A stretch of 64,000 nucleotides of DNA, from positions 71,116,502-71,180,501 of the forward strand of contig NC_092350.1 in assembly GCF_963676685.1 (NCBI RefSeq), written 5' to 3'. This document shows, piece by piece, positions 10,700-21,249 of the stretch (position 1 is the stretch's first letter; every line of letters begins with the position of its first letter). The notes beneath the pieces were generated by a model. That model was not told the origin of the DNA and made no database searches. It worked only from the letters and a program-made list of their open reading frames with translations. The position numbers and the translations under genes are program-made. Origin of the DNA: Mytilus edulis (taxonomy: Eukaryota > Mollusca > Bivalvia > Mytilida > Mytilidae).

Positions 10700-11290
10700 T
10701 TTATATAGTTTGCACTGTTCGATCCCAATTGTCATATTAAGCTTTTATGTCTGTTTTAGTTGCTCACTCAAATTAGTTAATGTAAAAAAACTATATATGG
10801 CTGTAATACAAGTGGAAGGTTTAGCTAGCTATGCAACTAAGTGTAACACACCATTGTCATCGGAAAATGCCTGTACCAGGTACGAAATATGGCAGTTACG
10901 TTTTGTTGATTGATAGGATTTAATTTTTTTCAAGTTATATTTTTTTCAGGATTATCCTTGGTCATGTTGGTGCTCAGTACTTTTGTTATACTTTTGTGTA
11001 ATCTACGTAAGCTAACCGATCACTAACTATGTGACCGAATTCTAAAATGTGTTTAGTACTGTACAGATAAAAAAAAAGATTCTAAGTAAAATTGACAATC
11101 TTGTTATGTACAACGGAAAGTATACGTAGAAAATTTATTGAATATCTGTTCGGTTATCGAATGGTCACATTCACCTACTAGTAATACTAAATACGAAATA
11201 TGGTTATGGTAAATGACCTTGATTTAATTTATTTGACTATACAATAACAAATGCTTCATGTACATGTACATACAACTTCACAGTACAATT
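10700..11290. repeat. Distal part of tandem duplication unit 1
   Basis: Matches 19,350-19,850 base for base over long stretches (AATGTAAAAAAACTATATATGG vs AATGTAAAGGAACTATAAATAG; AATACAAGTGGAAGG; ATGGTTATGGTAA; TACATGTACAT). This shows that the duplicated unit holding the TRIM-like gene reaches at least from about 5.27 to 11.29 kb and from 14.45 to 19.85 kb. No gene is seen in this part. Confidence 0.55.
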
Positions 11291-11299
11291 AAGCTCACA

Positions 11300-11663
11300 T
11301 GGATTTTATCAATTTTACTGTTCCATGGTGTGAGTGGACATAACTTGAGTTGTTCCCTTCCCCATTCAAAGTTGTTTAACCCCGCCGCATTTTTGCGTCT
11401 GTCCCAAGTCAGGAGCCTCTGGTCTTTGTTAGTCTTGTATTATTTTAATTTTAGTTTCTTGTGTACAATTTGGAAATTAGTATGGCGTTCATTATCACTG
11501 AACTAGTATATATTTGTTTAGAGGCCAGCTGAAGGACGCCTCCGGGTGCGGGAATTTCTCGTTACATTGAAGACCTGTTGGTGACCTTCTGCTGTTGTTT
11601 TTTCTACTGTCGGGTTGTTGTCTCTTTGATACATTCCCCATTTCCATTCTCAATTTTATGAAT
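11300..11663 (+). repeat. Dispersed repeat, longer copy of the 164-bp insertion at 40.4 kb
   Basis: From about 11,505 (TAGTATATATTTGTTTAG) to 11,660 (CATTCTCAATTTTATG) it matches the 164-bp insertion at 40,415-40,578, including CTCCGGGTGCGGGAATTTCT and CCATTTCCATTCTCAATTTT. Sequence upstream (about 11,300-11,500) with GTTTAACCCCGCCGC and GTCCCAAGTCAGGAGCCTCT looks like the 5' part of a longer repeat. The 40.4 kb copy starts at TATATTTG, which fits 5' truncation. Confidence 0.5.
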
Positions 11664-12485
11664 TTATCTTTTTGCATTAAAATAATGTTTTATGCAGTAC
11701 TTTGGAAAATATAAAAGCTATTGAAATCAATTTATATTTCCAAACCTTGAGCATGATGAATTTCAAGATAGATCCTTTTGTGAGTGAGACCTATTATAAT
11801 AGCTATATACAAAACATAAATATCTTTATAATTTGTTTAATAATAACCTGTATTGTTGTAATGCATATAAAGTGAAGCTTGGCTTTTTTGGTCCTTTTTG
11901 GTCATATACCTCTACATATTTGTTGTTCTTATGTATACACCCTTGGCTTTCAAATGAAGGTAGTTTCAGAAGCTCTTCGGAAGCATATACATTTATAACG
12001 TGTTGTTTTAAATTTTTTGGTGACAAACAAAATACAAATTACCTGGTTCAAATTTAGGAATTGGAAAGGGCTTAATAAGTAATATCAAGCTTCATGAGGG
12101 GATCCCTGTTCCCCTGTGCCAATTAATCCGCATCCGTTTAATTACATAAAACATATACACAAGACGTTGTTAAAAACAAGTCCCTTATCCTCAGTCCCAT
12201 TGACCATTTTAAAAAGGAACCTGAGACTTTGTATCTGTTGAACAATTTCTTCATTGAGTATATATAGTAGCGTTTTGTTCTATTTTTTGAGTTATAAGTT
12301 ATTATGAGTGCAACTCATAAAGCCAGTATTTCGAAAAAAATTAAAGAAGCATTTGTTTCTAAAACCTTTAATTTCTATCGCAATTTAAGAAGAAATGAAA
12401 TCCATCATCTATGTCATTACTAGATCAACATTTACGTAATTTAAGCTAGATTTGGAGTGACTTTTTATGTCTTATTCAAGTTTCA

Positions 12486-13800
12486 GATTATGTTATAGAT
12501 AATGCATTTTTAAGGTGTTTCTTGTCGTAGAACACACCGAGGGTTGACAGGATTGATCAAATAAAAGACCGAAAGTATGGAGGTCTTTCATTTGGCAATC
12601 CTGACACCACTAGGTGTGTTTTACGACAAGAAAAAATTTAAAATATGCATGATCTGACTTATATAACATCACAAAAATATTATTTTCTACAAAGATTTGC
12701 AGAATTAGCATCCTATTATACCGACCACACTAAAGTGGGCTATTCCTTTCTTATGCGTTCAAGTTTTTATACGCCCTACGGCTCATTTGGAATGTGAAAT
12801 GAAATTTAGAATGTGAAATTAAACTCACTAATCAATCTAGATATAAACCTTAGAAATCATTATCCAGACAGAATACAAACATTACTGTAACTCCATGAAG
12901 TAAGACACATAAATGAATTGATACCACCCGATAATGTTGTATGAAAAATACAAGTCACTTTGTAAGTTATTTATTGTACCTATTTAATTTATGAAAGGGG
13001 TGCTGTGGTTTTTTTTCTACTTATAATGACATTTTTATCGCAGAAAATGATGATTTTTTCAACGATTTTAAAAATGAAATATTCAGAATAATTCATTTTA
13101 GATAGCAAGGCTTATTTTTTAACAGATAGTCAGGATTTAATTTTATATCCTAATCCCATTCCCTCCCCCTCCTTATTGTGAGGTATGTGAATGTTATTCA
13201 AAAGAATATAAGAATATTTTATTAGCTGATCATTTAATAAAGTAATATGTATACATAGATGTACACATGTTGAGAACTGACACGGAAGGAGCACGAAATC
13301 GTGATACATATACATGTAACACGAACACAAATATCAAGACATGTAGGTTACAGTATGATTTCCTATTCATTGTAAATCAGTAAGATTTTTCATAATCTTA
13401 CACACGAATGTGTTAAATATGGCTTGTTTAAAAGTGTTATGGAAAGTTTTAAATTTAAATGCATCTCACATACTAGTATATAATAATTTCCCTTTATTGT
13501 AGCGATAAATTAACAAAACTGCACATTATTTGTTTCTAAAGTTAAAATGCGCGTCAATGACGATTTTTTAAAAACCTATTAATGATTCGATTGAACTTTA
13601 AAATACAAATTCCCCAACTGTCAACAACAAACTATCAAACGAATTAAATTTTGAAGTAAATTATAGTTTTCATTTTTATCAAGGAAGATAATGACCTCAT
13701 ACAGGTCATGATTTTATGCCTTGAATCATATTCCATAGGCACATGGTATCGACCGTATTTATTCTTCGAAAGAATGACCTATTGTTCTGATAGAAAATTA
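12486..13800 (+). mobile_element. 1.3 kb hairpin element, copy 1
   Basis: Homologous along its length to 43,082-44,350, where it is an insertion into a segment whose uninterrupted version lies at 31.94-31.96 kb. Near the left end, TTTCTTGTCGTAGAACACAC and GTGTGTTTTACGACAAGAAA form an inverted repeat around a 75-bp loop carrying its own inverted piece (AAAGACCGAAAG...GGTCTTT). Right of it lie TATTCCTTTCTTATGCGTTC and a TACGCCCTACGGCTCATTT segment found in both copies. The frame at 13,130-13,330 is not conserved. No transposase was found, so it is non-autonomous or decayed. Confidence 0.55.
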
Positions 13801-13829
13801 CTCAATAATGGAATATAAGATCACCTATT

Positions 13830-14180
13830 CTAAATTTCGTGAAGTTTACGAAATTTCAAAGTTAGTAAAATTTTCTTCCTGCATCCATTTAAAAAAAAAG
13901 AAAGCTTATTTTTCTTCACATCTATTATTAGGTATTCAATATCATTTTCAAAAAGGTTTTTATAATGGTTAGAAATTTCAACCTTAATTGAATGTCTCAG
14001 ATATTTAACTTCCTTTGTAGTTTTACATGAAGACAGCTTTTTATAATCATCTATCTCTTTTTGGATCATATCTTTGATATATGTATACCAGGAATAAACA
14101 ATTTGTGCACAAAGAATCTTAAGGGTTTCAAAAGATCCTTTTATTAAGGCATAATTCTCTTTTGTAGGTAGTCTGGCCAA
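13830..14180 (-). CDS. Unrecognised 116-residue frame, repeat-associated
   Basis: Open from an ATG at 14,180 to a stop at 13,830. The peptide is hydrophilic with a Lys/Glu-rich centre (IKDMIQKEIDDYKKLSSCK) and no signal peptide or membrane segment. A shorter related peptide occurs at 2,209-2,436, also on the minus strand, which argues for a dispersed element or processed fragment rather than a resident gene. No splice sites or neighbours point to a function, and I do not recognise it. It could be an exon of a larger decayed transposon protein. Confidence 0.25.
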   Translation of the reverse strand: MARLPTKENYALIKGSFETLKILCAQIVYSWYTYIKDMIQKEIDDYKKLSSCKTTKEVKYLRHSIKVEISNHYKNLFENDIEYLIIDVKKNKLSFFLNGCRKKILLTLKFRKLHEI

Positions 14181-14559
14181 ATATAGTACGACTGACCCTT
14201 ATATAGCTTTCTAGTATTAACCTTCCAAGTAAAGTTGCTAAATTTGATTATATATCGGTATTTAGATCTATCTACAGAACGAATAATAGATTGTTTCAAG
14301 CAGTGATTTATCTATAAAACAAAATAGATCAACAATGTTGTTACTACAGTTTGTACTGAAGATCTTTCGGTCTCGGTACATGCTTTGTTTTGTTTATAAT
14401 GTGACAAATCATAAAAAAAATATTTATTTGTTCAGTTGATTCAAACAGACATGCTGTATATCTAGTAGTTCAAAGAACAAAGGGAAATAACTGCACCCTG
14501 ATTTAGAAAAAATCATTCGAACAAACATTACCTGTGTCAGCAGATTTATAGTATATATT

Positions 14560-14630
14560 ATACTTCCCTGTTGACCGACTTCATTTTAATTTTGGTTTCG
14601 GGAATTCTCTCAAACGAGAGCCTTTCCAAG
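14560..14630 (+). other. 5' UTR exon of TRIM-like copy 2 (predicted)
   Basis: The stretch TCTCTCAAACGAGAGCCTTT, CCAAG followed by GTAAGTAC repeats the donor seen at 5,430. The acceptor TTATTTTCAG ends at 15,552. The predicted intron is 922 bp, almost the same as in copy 1, and contains an AT-rich triplicated segment (ATACATGGTACAACATTAAA at about 14,762-14,865). Confidence 0.5.
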
Positions 14631-14754
14631 GTAAGTACAAACATTTTCAGTTCGCTATGAGAAGAATAAATTATTACTGTTCCCTCAGAGACTGTTCCTA
14701 ATATATATACGAACTTTATTCATGGGAAATGACATAAATTACCTTAAACAAGCG

Positions 14755-14866
14755 TAGCTATGACATACATGGTACAACATTAAAATTGCCAATCTATGAT
14801 ATACATGGTACAACATTAAAATTGCCAATCTATGACATGCATGGTACAACATTAAAATTGCCAATT
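14755..14866. repeat. Three tandem 36-37-bp repeats in TRIM copy 2 intron
   Basis: The unit CTATGACATACATGGTACAA, CATTAAAATTGCCAAT occurs three times head to tail, while copy 1 has a single related unit at about 5,531-5,575. The expansion is therefore younger than the gene duplication. Confidence 0.6.
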
Positions 14867-15553
14867 CTACTTAATGTAATTACATTGTAACAGTAATATT
14901 TAAATTTCGACTCATGTAACATAAAACGTAATATAACAAAAATACCGAACTAAATGGAAAATTCAAATTGGAAAGTCCCTTATGAAATGGCAAAATCAAA
15001 AACTCAAACACGTACATAAAAAAAATGGATAACAACTGTCATATTCCTGACTTGGTACAGGCATTTTGTTATGTAGAAAAAGGTGTAAATCTTGCTTTTT
15101 GCGGAAAGAATCAGAGGTTTTATCTGAGGTCTGAATATTGACCACTAAATGTAATCTTAATAAAAAAGAAATAGGGCCACAGGGAGGGGGTTTCTTCCTA
15201 TATGAAGGTAAACACATACGTGCCACCAAATGTGTCCCTTTTTTATATGTCAAATTAATCAATGGGTTGCAATTTCACAAACGTAAAACGTCATTGCAAA
15301 AAAAGCAAAAGACCAGAAGACAAACAACAGTTAACATAAAACAAAACACAAACTCCACCAAAAGCTGGGGTTGCTATTAGGTGCTCCTGAAGGGTAATCA
15401 GATCTTACTCCACATATGACACCTGTCGTGATGCTCATGTAAGTACAAATCGGGTAATAAGTCTAATTCTGTAGGTCACATTCGGGGAAATGAAGGACGG
15501 GATCGTGGTTATAAGATAAAAATCATAAATCACAAGAATTGATTATTTTCAGG

Positions 15554-17243
15554 ATGGCAACATCTACTGGTAAGCTATGTGGTCCTTGTGAAGCAAGACA
15601 TAAAACTACGACTGCTGTTAGTTGGTGTATGGACTGTGATGATGGACTATGCTCCCAGTGTTTGGAGGACCACACGTTCAACAAAGCAAGTAAGAAACAC
15701 CAGAGCATTTCAGTAAGTGTGTACTTGGGAATAGAATCAGTTTCGTCACTTATAAAGCAGGAATGTGAAGAACATGACCAGAGACTAACTTTTTATTGTC
15801 TTGACCATTGCGTCACAGCTTGTGCCCTTTGTGTACCGGAAAAACATAAACAATGCAACAGCCTAAAACCTATCGAAGAACTTGCCCGTAATGCTAAAAC
15901 GTCGGCAGAAATTTTTGACATTGAAAGAGGGATCACGGAGCTAGATAATACTATAGATGAAGTTAAAAATCACCGACAAAGAAACATTGATACAATTAAA
16001 GACCAACGAAAAACTATTTCAAGGGAAATTAAATCTTTTCGAAAACAGATAAATGACATTCTGAATAAACTACAATCAGATTTGTTAAAAGAGTTGGAAT
16101 CTAAAAGCGAACAAAATAAAGCCGAAATAAACATGTTTCTAGCAAAATTGAAGGAAAAGGGAGAAAAAATAAAGAGTCTCGAAAAAACAATCCATCAATT
16201 AAAAGAATCATTATCCGATGTTCAAGTCTTTTAAGCAACAAAGGGTTTCGTTGAGAAATTGCGAGAAGAACGGGAATGGGTTGCAACTGTATGTACCCAA
16301 AATGAAGCAAAAGAGTCTGTTCTAGAGCTATCCACTGATCCACAACTGAAACAATTGGTATCTGACTTGAAAGGTTTTGGTATGATACATGTTGTCCGAA
16401 ATCCGTGTCAGATTAAGACCGATGCATGGGAGCACCAAAGAGCACAGTTAGATGTACCGATGACCACAGGCAAAGATATTGACCAGACAGAACTAAAGTT
16501 AATACGCGAGATTTTTTTTGGAGTCGGTAAAAATATTAAAGATTGTGCAATTGTCAATGATGGAAGAATGGTTTTTGCAGATTATAATAACGATAAGGTT
16601 TTAGTGCATAATCCAGAAGGACAGTTATTGAAATCAATAAGTGTCGACATATCTCCTTTTGGATTGGCTGTGATAAGTTCCATTACCGTAGCCGTAACAT
16701 GTTGTGAATACAAAACAATAAACATTGTAAATATTGATGATTGCGTCGTCAAACAGAAAATAAAAGTTGGAAAACCTTGCTGTGGTTTATCTTACCACGC
16801 TGACAAACTTTATGTCCTTGCAGAACACACAGGAATACTAGAGTTTGATTTAGCAGGAAATCTCATCAGAACAGTACCAGTAGATGTTCCATCTAATGAA
16901 GGCTATTTATTTTTTTACAAGGATACATTTTGTTACACTTGTTACCAAGTTTTTGACGAAAGTTTTATAGCATGCTGCGATGATAATGGTACAGAAATCT
17001 GGAAGTTGAACGTTGCTGATTCTGGTGTCACAGCTGATAACTATGGACATTTTTTCGCTTCAAATTCCTCTGATAGTACATTGCAAATAGTATCAGCCGA
17101 CGGTAAAAAAAAAAAAAAAACTTCTAGATCTGCATGATCTGCCTAAGGAAGCTTTTCTTGAAGGTGTCTTCTTTGACAAAAACAGCAGTGTATTACTTGT
17201 AGCATGTACCTCAGGCACTACAAGGCTCTACCGCGTCATTTGA
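15554..17243 (+). pseudogene. TRIM-like B-box/coiled-coil/propeller protein, copy 2 (stop codon and frameshift)
   Basis: Same single-exon layout as copy 1, with both B-boxes intact (CGPCEARHK..., CEEHDQRLTFYCLDH), a coiled coil and the propeller half. The start is the ATG one base after the acceptor at 15,552; an in-frame upstream ATG at 15,539 lies in the intron. Two lesions are visible. A TAA at 16,232-16,234 stands where copy 3 has TTA and copy 1 ATA, cutting the protein after the coiled coil. A run of 16 A's at 17,105-17,120, where 15 bases are expected, shifts frame near the end; the downstream frame then reaches TGA at 17,243 as in copy 1. The first lesion is a substitution and unlikely to be a homopolymer error. 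A truncated B-box/coiled-coil protein of about 226 residues could still be made, which for this family might have a dominant role; that is speculation. Confidence 0.8.
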
Positions 17244-18058
17244 ATATTTAAAACCATGGATTAGAAATTATTTTTATGATTTATGGAATTTATACTAAAG
17301 ATCAAATATATGCATGTACAAATCGCAAATATTTCATAATAAAAATAGATTTTGACTTCAATTTAGATGAATAAAAAGAGATGTGAGTAAACACCAATTA
17401 GATATCATACAAATGATAAAAAAGAAACTGTACATCTATTTGGGTGGTCAATATCCGATTTTCGCTCTCAACAGCATCATTTTTAATCTTAACTGTTCTC
17501 TTAATTATTTGACTTACAAACAGTACAGATAAGATCGAGTGTTCGGTCAAAATTCTACTACACTCTACAATATAACAGTACTACACAAAGCATATACCAT
17601 ACAAAAGAATATAAGTACTACCTTCATTTCACACTTTATGGATCGGCATCATACTATTTAACCATGATGGCAGATATTTATTAATGAGTAGTACTTACGT
17701 TTTTTCTAAATGTGTTATCTGCCAAGTTGCCACAGCGATGAGATATTCGAAGTGTAAAAACATCCTCGATGGAGGTCGATTGGAATATCTGACAAAATCT
17801 GTCACCAATTATAAGTTGTTCCGGTAGTGAAATCATATAATATGTTCACATTGATTTTTTTACATAGTTTTGGAATTTTTTTGTGTTATTAAAATTTGCT
17901 GTTACAAAATGATAGAAATTATGATAAATTAAGGAATGTATCTCCCTCATGCAAAGCTCTTATTCCTTTCACGGATTTGGCTATACTTTTTGGACCTTTT
18001 GGATTATAGCTCTTCATCTTTTATATAAGCTTTGGATTTCAAATATTTTGGCCACGAA

Positions 18059-18100
18059 CATCACTGAAGAGACATGTATTGTCGAAATGCGCATCTGGTG
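18059..18100 (+). ncRNA. Type I hammerhead ribozyme motif, family A unit 1
   Basis: Stem I is CATCA (18059-18063) with TGGTG (18096-18100), 5 bp including one G-U. The core is CTGAAGA, which fits CUGANGA because position 7 is variable. Stem II is GAC/GTC around ATGTATT, and GAAA spans 18084-18087. Stem III is the palindrome ATGCGCAT (18087-18094), and the cleavage base is C18095. No consensus position is violated. Confidence 0.75.
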
Positions 18101-18133
18101 CAAGAAAATTGATACCGTTAATTTTATTACTAT

Positions 18134-18217
18134 CACTGGGTCGTTGCCTCTGCTGGTGGACTATTAGTCCCCGAGGGTATCACCAGCCCAGTAGCTAGTA
18201 CTTCGGTACTGGCATGA
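18134..18217 (+). ncRNA. Structured module after the family A hammerhead
   Basis: Nested pairings are visible: ACTGGG with CCCAGT, GCTGGTG with CACCAGC, and GGACT with AGTCC. An 8-bp hairpin GCTAGTAC-TTCG-GTACTGGC (18,194-18,213) is closed by a C-G pair on a UUCG tetraloop. The equivalent family B hairpin (3,661-3,681) has a different stem sequence, with paired changes, and a TTTTT loop. This supports a structured RNA, role unknown. Confidence 0.6.
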
Positions 18218-18410
18218 AAATACGGATTTTTTTTGTGTTATTGAAATTTGCTGTTACAAAATGATAGAAATTATTATAAATTAAGGAATGTATCTCCCTC
18301 ATGCAAAGCTCTGATTCCTTTCACGGATTTGGCTATACTTTTTGGACCTTTTGGATTATAGCTCCTCCTCTTTTATATAAGCTTTGGATTTCAAATATTT
18401 TGGCCACGAG

Positions 18411-18452
18411 CATCACTGAAGAGACATGTATTGTCGAAATGCGCATCTGGTG
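18411..18452 (+). ncRNA. Type I hammerhead ribozyme motif, family A unit 2
   Basis: Identical over all 42 bases to the motif at 18,059-18,100: stem I CATCA/TGGTG, core CTGAAGA, stem II GAC/GTC, GAAA, palindromic stem III and C cleavage base. It lies 352 bp downstream of the first. Cleavage at both would release a 352-nt RNA. Confidence 0.75.
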
Positions 18453-18527
18453 CAAGAAAATTGATACCGTTAATTTTATTTGGAAAATAGATCAAAATTA
18501 TTGTCACATTAAGTTTTTATATAAAAA

Positions 18528-19170
18528 AGAAGATGTGATATGATTGCCAAGGAGACAACTATCCACAAAAGACCAAAATGACACAGACATTAACAACTAT
18601 AGGTCACCGTACGACCTTCAACAATGAGCAAAGCCCATACCGCATAGTCAGCTATAAAAGGCCCCAATAACACACTGTAAAACAATTCATAACGAGAAAA
18701 CTAACGGCCTCATTTATGTAAAAATATTGCAGGCTCCTGACTTGGGAAAGGCACATACATAAATAATGTGGCGGGGTTAAACATGTTAGCGGGATCTCAA
18801 CCCTCCCCTAACCTGGGACAGTTGTATAACAGTACAACATAAGAACGAACTATAAAAATCAGTTGAAAAAGGCTTAACTCATCAGATGGACAAAAATACA
18901 AGTGAACGTGGCCCAGTACTTATACATCCCGACACAAAAAGACACAATGAACAGATCTGAGAGTACTCGAAGTAATCTGACAGCTAGTTAAAAGCCACTA
19001 ACAACTAATAAAAAATCATGCATCTAAGACTAAACTATCAATCCGTACACATCCAACATCCAATGGATTTAGTGTAAAGACGTCATAAACAGCCAGAGAA
19101 AAACATGACCTTGTGTAATGCCAAGTTACAGGTATCGACAGATTGTAGATCCATGAATATGTATATGCAT
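18528..19170 (-). repeat. Long dispersed bivalve-type repeat
   Basis: Starts GAAGATGTGATATGATTGCC and includes GACAACTATCCACAAAAGAC, CTATAGGTCACCGTACGACC, CATACCGCATAGTCAGC and CTGGGACAGTTGTATAACAG. Parts recur at 39,759-39,845, 54,775-54,840 and, inverted, at 50,585-50,890 and 56,850-56,935. It is not translatable over any length. The sequence is very common in mussel transcripts from memory; the element class is not clear from this window. Confidence 0.6.
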
Positions 19171-20324
19171 ATAACATACTAGTAATATTTAGTTAGCTTT
19201 TAATTTACTGATAACAAATTAATATTTATACCAATAAAAACAATATTCAATGATCTTATTACAGTGTTGAATAGGTAATCTTTGAGAATTAGTTTATTTA
19301 AAGGAGCGACAGGTTTACATGGATCATTTCTAAATTTCCGTGCTACCCCGTTTATGTCTATTTTGGTTGCTTACCAAGTTTAGTAAATGTAAAGGAACTA
19401 TAAATAGCTGTCATACAAGTGGAATGTTTATTTATCTATAAAACTATGTTTAACCCACCATTGTTTTCGGAAATGCCTCTACCAAATCAGGATTTAATAT
19501 TGCAGTTTCGTTTTGTTGATTGATAACATTTGATTTTTTCACGGTATTCTTTTTAATGGATTTTCCTTTGAGTTTTAATCTAGCATTTATGACAAAATCC
19601 TGAAGTGTATTCAGTTCTGTACGGATTAAAAAGATAATAACTAATATTGAAAAATATGTACAACGTGAAGTATAGTTATACACTTAAGTGTGTCTCTATT
19701 TGATAATCGAATGGCCACATTCACCTATAGGGGATAATATATACCAAATATGGTTATGGTAATTAAATGACCTTGATTTGATTTTATTGACTATACAATA
19801 ACAAATCCTTCGTGTACATGTACATTAAACTACACAGTACAATTACACACCGTGTAGAACGCCACATGCAGGGTGTCGGCTTTGTTTGACACGGGGTGGC
19901 AATTTCGAAGCGAAGAAAACTATCAACGTAAGTTCAAGTATCAAAATATATTTGTTTAGAATTCTTTAATAGTACCATATAATGAACTGCACGGAAGGAA
20001 CAGAAACACAATCTATTTCCTGCAAGCAAAAACAGTCGTTTTCTCAAACACCTCTCCCTTGTTTTCCGTGTTGCAGATTTTGAGGCTTCATATGCTAATT
20101 TCTGGAACAAAAACTACTTTAGACGACTCTCCTCCGCATCATTTAGATATAATTGAATTCCTATTATAGAATGTAACCAAATACCAGCTTCTTATTTAAA
20201 ATTAATTGGTTTTAAAACTTGTTTTTCATTAAAATATAAAGTGTCGCTCGGGGTGTCAGATTTTGCATCTCAAGGGGTAGAGGCTTCCAATAAAAAGCGA
20301 AAAGATTTGAATATAAATCATGTA

Positions 20325-21220
20325 AATCGGTCCTTATCTGATAATTTTTAATTCAAACACATCTACCCTTTTATGATAACATATTAAAAACTGAAAGTAC
20401 TTTATTTTTCCTGTTTTTTTAGTCAAAATAAGACATGTGCTTTTGATTTCATAAATAGTAAAGAATCATTGTTTTAAAGCTTGAAATGATTCTTTTCTTT
20501 TCCAGTCACTATCATGGTCAGACAAAAGTAACTGATGTGGCTCAATGCACCGAAACATGGAGGAAAATTATAGAGCAGACCTCCATATAATATATATTTT
20601 GTCGAAGCCTTCAACATTCAAACTCAATCATTGGCATCAAAGTTCTTCATCAAATTCCTCTAAAAAGCAGTCCTGCACGCTGCAAAAACTTGGATAAAAA
20701 ATAGGAAATCAGCACCCAAATTAATTTTTTCAAGATTTTGAATCGCAGTTTTAAAATAGTTATTAAAGAAAAGTTGTGTCATCGTTTTCATGTCTCCTTG
20801 AAGCTGTATTGCCATTGGAAGATGAATATTCCGGTGAGTGTATCATTGAAGACAGAAATGGAATTCGTTTTGAAGTTTTTTGCGGTGTGCATGAGTGCTT
20901 TTGGGAGGAGCCTGGTGATGGAGTTTTATGTTGGTGGCTTCGGCAAAATCTTATATTGAAGTCTGCTCTGTGATTTTCCTCCAGGTTTCGGTGCACTTAG
21001 CCAAAGCTGTGATTTTTTTTCTGATCATTATTCTAACTGAATAGGAAAAGAAACCATTTTCCAGCGTAAACAAAACTATTTTTTACCATTTATAAAATCA
21101 AAAGCACATGTCTTATATGACTAAAGCAACCCAGACAAAATTAAGTACTTTTAGTTTTTAATATGTTATCATTATATAGTAAATGTGTTTGAATTACAAA
21201 GTATCAGATGAAGACCGACT
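20325..21220. mobile_element. Foldback-like element with about 260-bp inverted arms
   Basis: Left arm 20,325-20,582 and right arm 20,960-21,220 are imperfect reverse complements: ATCGGTCCTTATCTGATA ↔ TATCAGATGAAGACCGACT; AAGACATGTGCTTTTGATTT ↔ AAATCAAAAGCACATGTCTT; GCACCGAAACATGGAGGAAA ↔ TTTCCTCCAGGTTTCGGTGC. The 377-bp centre has two overlapping opposed frames of 65-77 codons without known motifs. It abuts the AGATATCT satellite on its right. Confidence 0.55.
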
Positions 21221-21249
21221 GGTATCTTTCGTCCCTCTTTTATAAACTT

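Larger units (their letters stand above)
17875..18480 (+). mobile_element. Hammerhead repeat dimer, family A (period 352 bp)
   Basis: Two head-to-tail copies of one unit, offset exactly 352 bp at several landmarks (GTGTTATT at 17,883 and 18,235; hammerhead at 18,059 and 18,411). The order within a unit is TTTGCTGTTACAAAATGATA, GGAATGTATCTCCCTCATGC, CCTTTCACGGATTTGG, TTTCAAATATTTTGG, the hammerhead, ATTGATACCGTTAATTTTAT, then (first unit only) the structured CACTGGGTCG module. The two frames of 72 and 80 codons here are repeat translation. Two complete hammerheads in direct orientation around one unit length is the arrangement described for retrozymes. Copy identity is high, so the dimer looks young. 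Confidence 0.7.

Noticed and set aside
13540-13560. Isolated GCGCGTC or GATGAGTC matches outside the listed repeats
   Set aside because: Lack the GAAA and paired stems needed for a hammerhead.
20738-20996. Three overlapping frames in the foldback centre
   Set aside because: All three compete on both strands, lack known motifs, and the segment is the spacer of an inverted repeat.
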